From Mesocentrotus franciscanus (Eukaryota; Echinodermata; Echinoidea; Camarodonta; Strongylocentrotidae): 64,000 bases of DNA. A program made the translations under genes and the position numbers. Below, piece after piece: positions 38,501-44,500 of this stretch; within the stretch, counting starts at the first letter, position 1; each line of letters opens with the position of its first letter. Under the pieces are notes generated by a model. It was not told where the DNA came from. It worked only from the letters and a program-made list of their open reading frames with translations, and did not search any database. The stretch lies in assembly GCA_037976565.1 (NCBI GenBank), contig CP137686.1, positions 4,568,019 through 4,632,018 on the forward strand. The letters are read 5' to 3'.

Positions 38501-41500
38501 AATGTCTAGTTTTTATTCTTTTCTCACAGAATACTTGAATGAATGAATCTAGGAATTATACAAATATACAAAGAGGAAAAAGATACACACCTTCTTACTG
38601 TACCAAGTTGTATGTGGTGGAAAGCATCCACTTTCAAAAGAACACCCTGAAGATAAAAGAGAATTATAGAAAACAAAATTATTGTTTTACTTCTCTAAAT
38701 TTTACTTGTTCTTCTGTAACAGCAAAATATCTGCCCCCTTTAACATATCTCAGTAATGTTGAAAAGTCTGATCTAAAGACTGTTTTGTATAAAAATAGCT
38801 TTGTATTTTAATTGAATGTGTCTTAAAAATAAGTACCTTTAATCATAGTTTGATAGCTTAAATATCTTAGTTGTAGATGTAGATTCGATTTGAAATGGAA
38901 TCAATCAGTCAGTTACATGGGATACAATTTGCTTTAAAATTAAAAAAAAAAAAAAAAATTCAAATTCTTTGCCTGACTTCAAACTTTCAGATTCAATTTG
39001 ACAATTCTGTAACATTACATGCATGAATTCTTAAATAAGGAAAGTGATAAAAATTACACAGCTGATATCTTATGATTTGGAATTGTAAATACTCTCTGAA
39101 ACATATATGATACAAAATATTAGTGATATTTTTGTACTCCAGAAATGGGAGAGCTGTCTGTGACGATGTCATAATCCACTGCATTTGCATGGATTTAGTA
39201 ATTTGTAATACCGGTATCTTTAATAATTGATACATGTATATTATTCTGTGCTATATAATAACACATGATGAGCAACCATCTACGTATGATGTACAAATCA
39301 GTGTGCTAAGCTAAATGAAATAAGATTTGACAGTGCTGTGACGATTGAGCGTTTTATTTTTTAATATCTTTAATAATTGATATATCATTCCGTGCTGTAT
39401 AATAACACATATTTGATTTAATTATCTCAATTTATTTAGGTCATTTAAAAATCTATGAATATTGTTGTTGCGCTTTGTGTTTGTTCACACGCCGTACATG
39501 ATTGTTATTTTCTTCATGCCACAAAGTTCAACATACATACAATCTTTCTATAAGTTATTATGCCTGATGGGTGGACTTGAATTTTGTTATGTTATGTTAT
39601 TTTACTATTACTTCTTAAATCTATTCACATGTAACACCAGCGGAAGTGGAGAACCTCATGACAGAATGAAAATTCTTTTAGGTAATCCTTAGGCGTCCGC
39701 TGGTGGCATTTTCACTGTCTTGTAACTCTTTCATGTTATATGCTCTGTGTTGTCATTTCTATTTTGTTTATACATATATGTACCTGGAAATTAAATAAAA
39801 AAAATAAAAAAATAAAAACTAAAAGGATGAGCAATCATCTATGTATGATGTGCAAATCAATGTGCTAAGCTATCTGAAATAAGATTTGACAGTGCTGTGA
39901 CGATTAAAGTGTTTTACTTTTTAATATCTCTAATTGATATACAGTCTGTATTATTCTGTGCTGTATAGTAACCATTTCTACCGGTACACAAATTATTTGT
40001 CCAAAAAAAAAAAACACACCAAAATGTATGTACAGTAGGCCTACCTTCTTTGTATCAAAATGAAGTCCTCTGATAGGATAGTCTGGGTTGTAGGGCATAT
40101 CTTGGATACCAGGGGGAAACTGAAAAGAAAAGAATATTTTGGAAAATGATAAATAACAATGCTATTTTATTATTAGAATTCATATTGATCTATATTTGCC
40201 ACACTCAACCCAGGTGATGTAAATGGGTACCTGGCAGGAATTAATTCCTTGAAATGCTAGAGCGCCGTAATGGCAGCCGTGCTAAAGCCAGGGTAATAAT
40301 CGGGAGCGCCTTGAGTGTCAAGTCTGACAGATATGAGCGCTATACAAGAACCCAATATTATCATTATTATTATTACATCCACTCTGCCAAACATATCAAG
40401 CTTTTATCACATATCAAGCTTTAATATCAATTTTTGGAAATCATGCAGGGTGACAAATGCATGTACTGTATTCCCTAATATCATTTTCGTACTTTTGACT
40501 CACTAGACATCAGCTTATTTCTGTATTTAAATATTTAATAAAATATAAAATTTTAGTATCCTGTAAATTTTATTATACATTACAATAAATATTTGTTTGC
40601 ATCACCTGCATTTGATATGAGTTATTGTGCCATTCAAGTACCGGTAAACACTTTCAAAAATCTACAATTTTAATAAATCACATTTTGTACATGGGAAAAG
40701 CTTGGACGTTTAAGTGCAGAATTATAGAACTTTGTGCTCATGGGGGGTGTACCTTCCCTCAATAATTTCAGATTATTAGATAATTAAATGTGTGTCATGT
40801 GCAACAAATTGTTATCATTAATCCCCCCCCCCTATCGCGAAGATGTAGAGAAGCCCCTACCCTAATTTTAAAAAAACCTTGGTGTAACGTCATTACATCC
40901 TTGGAAAATGGGACCAATATCAATTCACAAAGTGCAATTGTTGTCATGCACAATGATCCCTTTTCTTACTCTTGGTCAAGACTGCTACCGGGTAAATGAA
41001 ATGCATCTTGAACTGTAACATTTGCAGACTCTCACAACCTATGAAGATACACAAAGTCCCATGAGTATCGTCTTCCCCTGCATCCAGTGCACAGTATGTA
41101 TCTGCTTTATTGATTTTATAATCAGCGTGTCCACACACAAAACAATTTATCCCGAAACTCTATAACGATACGTCGTATAAAGAATCATCGTATAAATTCA
41201 AGAGTGTCCACACACAAGAAACGTCGTATAAAGAATCATCGTATAAATTCCAGGGTGTCCACACACACAAGAAAGTAATCCTAAAACTCTACAGCGAAAT
41301 GTCGTATAGGTGCGCAGTTTGCTACTGCGGTCATGAAATGGAAGCGGAAATGAGAGGTCGGGTCTCCTTTCGCGTGCGATCCGACGTTAAGCCCCGCCCA
41401 GTTAGACTAGTTCCGTCCACACACAAAATTTCCGTGATTAAGCGTGATTAGGCGTGATTAGTTATTGAGTTCTAGTTCGAAACGTTGCCCAAACCTGCGT

Positions 41501-44500
41501 TTCGTTATACGACGTATCGTTAGTAAGCGTCCACACACACAATTTCATCATATAACTATCGCGAAACGGTATAACTATCGCGAAACGGTATAACTAATCA
41601 CGCCTAATCACGGAAAATGTTGTGTGTGGACAGGGGGAATGTTGGTTGGCCTGGGGCAGAGGTTGTGACAACTCAAGCTTCAATAAAACCCTGTTCATAT
41701 GTGATACTGGTAAACCATCTCAAAACAGCAGCGTAATGCGCTTCACAGAACTGTATCTTATCACTGATTAAAATAACGATGTTGTATGCCTCACTCTGTA
41801 CGTGGTCATCCTTTACAGTACTCTTTACTATTTTGAACCCTCATCTTATCTATAGATACAATTAAAACTTACCACTTATTTCATGTCAGATTCAAATTTG
41901 TGTATAATGCTTATTAATAATTTACAATCGCATAAAGAATATTAAACTTGTCTTGTTACGATTCTATTTCATGTATTTTATCATGTAAACACTATTGTAC
42001 AATTTGCATTCTGACTATTGAAATAAAATTATTTGGAACAGGTGAATGAAACAATTTATAACGAGGCATTTAACAAAGATTTGTGCATGAAATTTGATAC
42101 CATCAGGAAAATGGTATACTCAGCCCCTGGCCTGCGATACATATATTTTTGAATAAATAAACCATTACTATCATTTTTATCTTTTAAATGAAGGTACACT
42201 CTACTACTGTAAACGCGGAAATATTCGCGGTACATATTAATTTTCGCGGATTTCGCGCTGAGATCGGCAAGCGCGAATTTTAGAACTCGCGAAAATATAA
42301 GCATGACTTCTTATGCGTGTTTTGATCAGGCTGAATTGCGTGCAACGCGAATTTAAGAACCAGCGAATATGTTTTGGGGTCGCTCTGCGCGAAAAATTAA
42401 TCGCGCGAAAATAACAGCGTTTACAGTATGCTGTGTGTGAGTATGTATGTACTAGTGTATTTCACAAATAGCAGGGCAGCTGTAGGGTATACCATTAACA
42501 AACTAGATGGATCTTCGACTGCGTGCTGTCGAAAATGATGTCTCCGCCACAGAGCGATTTGACAAACCAAAACAGAAGCAATTTTTAAAATTCTAGTTTG
42601 ATTGTAATCCATTAACAGGTTCTCAGAATATCATGATTACAAGCTATTTTTCATATACATGTATGACCCTTTGATCTTTGACCTCATGACCCTAAAATCT
42701 AATCAGTTCATTGGCTCTGCAAGAAACATAGGCCTACATGTCCTGAGTTTGATAGTATTCCATCCATCGATTCTATTGATAATGCGTTCACAAGATACGG
42801 TATCACAATATCGTAATTACAAGCTATTTTTCATAAAGTATGACCTTTCACCTTTGACCTCATGACCCTAAAACCTAATCAGTTCATTGATTGGCTCTGC
42901 AAGATACATACATGTCTATCAGTTCTAATGAAAATGCGATCACAAGCTATTTTTGCATACATAATGAGCCCCATGACCTTTGAACTTATGCCCCCAAAAT
43001 CTAGTCAATTCATCGACTCTGCAAAATACATGTCCTGAGTTTGATGGTAATCTGTTCATCGGTTCTAATGATAATATGCGATCCCAAGCTATTTTTGCAT
43101 ACATAATGAGCCCCATGACCTTGTACCTTTGACCTCATGACCCCAAATCTAATCAGTTCATTGGCTCAACAAGATACATACATGTCTAGAGTTTGATGGT
43201 AATCCGTCAAGTGGTTCTAATGATAATGTGATCATGAGCTATTTTTGCATACATAATGAGCCCTGTGACCTTTGACCCCAAAATCTAATCAGTTCATTGG
43301 CTCTGCAAGATACATACATGTACATGACCCAAGTTTGGCGGGAATTCATCAATCGGTTCTTGAAATAACGCGATCACGAGAACGGGACGTACGGACAGGC
43401 TTGAGGACAGACTTACGGACAGACGGACAAACCGAAAACATAATGTCTCCGGCTACTTCGTTGCGGAGGCATAAAAACATCACGACCGTTACTGTTATCT
43501 TCGTCTGTGAGGTGTGACCAACAGTGCTTTAATAGGGGCCTTTCAGGCTTAAATACTTTATTCAAACTCTCACTTGTTATTTATTTAATATATACATGTA
43601 TGTAAAGTAGATTTTACTTTGCTGAAGTGGTTTAACACATGTGAACGGGTCTTGAACTTGAAGGTTAATGTGATTTAATCTATCTGTAATGGGACCTACA
43701 TGTATTAAGTTTTATCCTCAATGGATTGACACAGAGGGATGCTCCAAGCAGTGTGAACAAAATAATGAAATCAGATATTGTACACAGCTGTGTACGACTA
43801 TGTACAGTCTAGGTATACTCGGTATGGATGTACAATATGTACAGTGTATAGGACTCTGGATAATAATCATTGTTTATAGGAAAATCCAACCTTTATATAC
43901 AACTACAGTGTACATGTACTCTAAAAGACAGCAGGGAAAATCACAGAAGCAGATTGATGAAAGTTTGAATGAATGCGGACAAAGCATTTCAATGCGGTCT
44001 TGGTGTTACTGTAGATGAATTCCAGGACTGGAAGACCCACATTAAAAATGTAACTTTGAAAGTATCAAGAAGCATTGGGGTATTATCAAAATTAAAATTT
44101 ACCGTTCCCCAAAATGTGCTAATGTTATTATTATACAACTCAATAGAATTATCCCATTTGTCTTACTGCAATATAGTGTGGGGAAATTCATATTCATCTC
44201 ATCTAAACAAAATGAAAATACTTCAAAAGAGGGCAATTCAAATTTTAACATATTCAACGTACAATGTATAACTCTCATACGAAACTATTATTTAGCAGAA
44301 TGAAGGTTCTTCCTGTCCAGGAACTGATATCACTTAATACATGTATATTTATGTATCATTTCCACACTGGTAATCTTCCGCACATTTTTCAAAACATGTT
44401 TATTAGTAATTCATCTGTTCATTCCCATAACACAAGGCAAAAACAACTTATTACACAAACCCTTGTACGTACAACCCATGCATTGAAATCATTTCGAAAT

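Noticed and set aside
43689..44018. 109-residue plus-strand frame upstream of the LINE as LINE ORF sequence
   Set aside because: It lacks reverse-transcriptase motifs. Family-like sequence begins only near 43985, in another frame.
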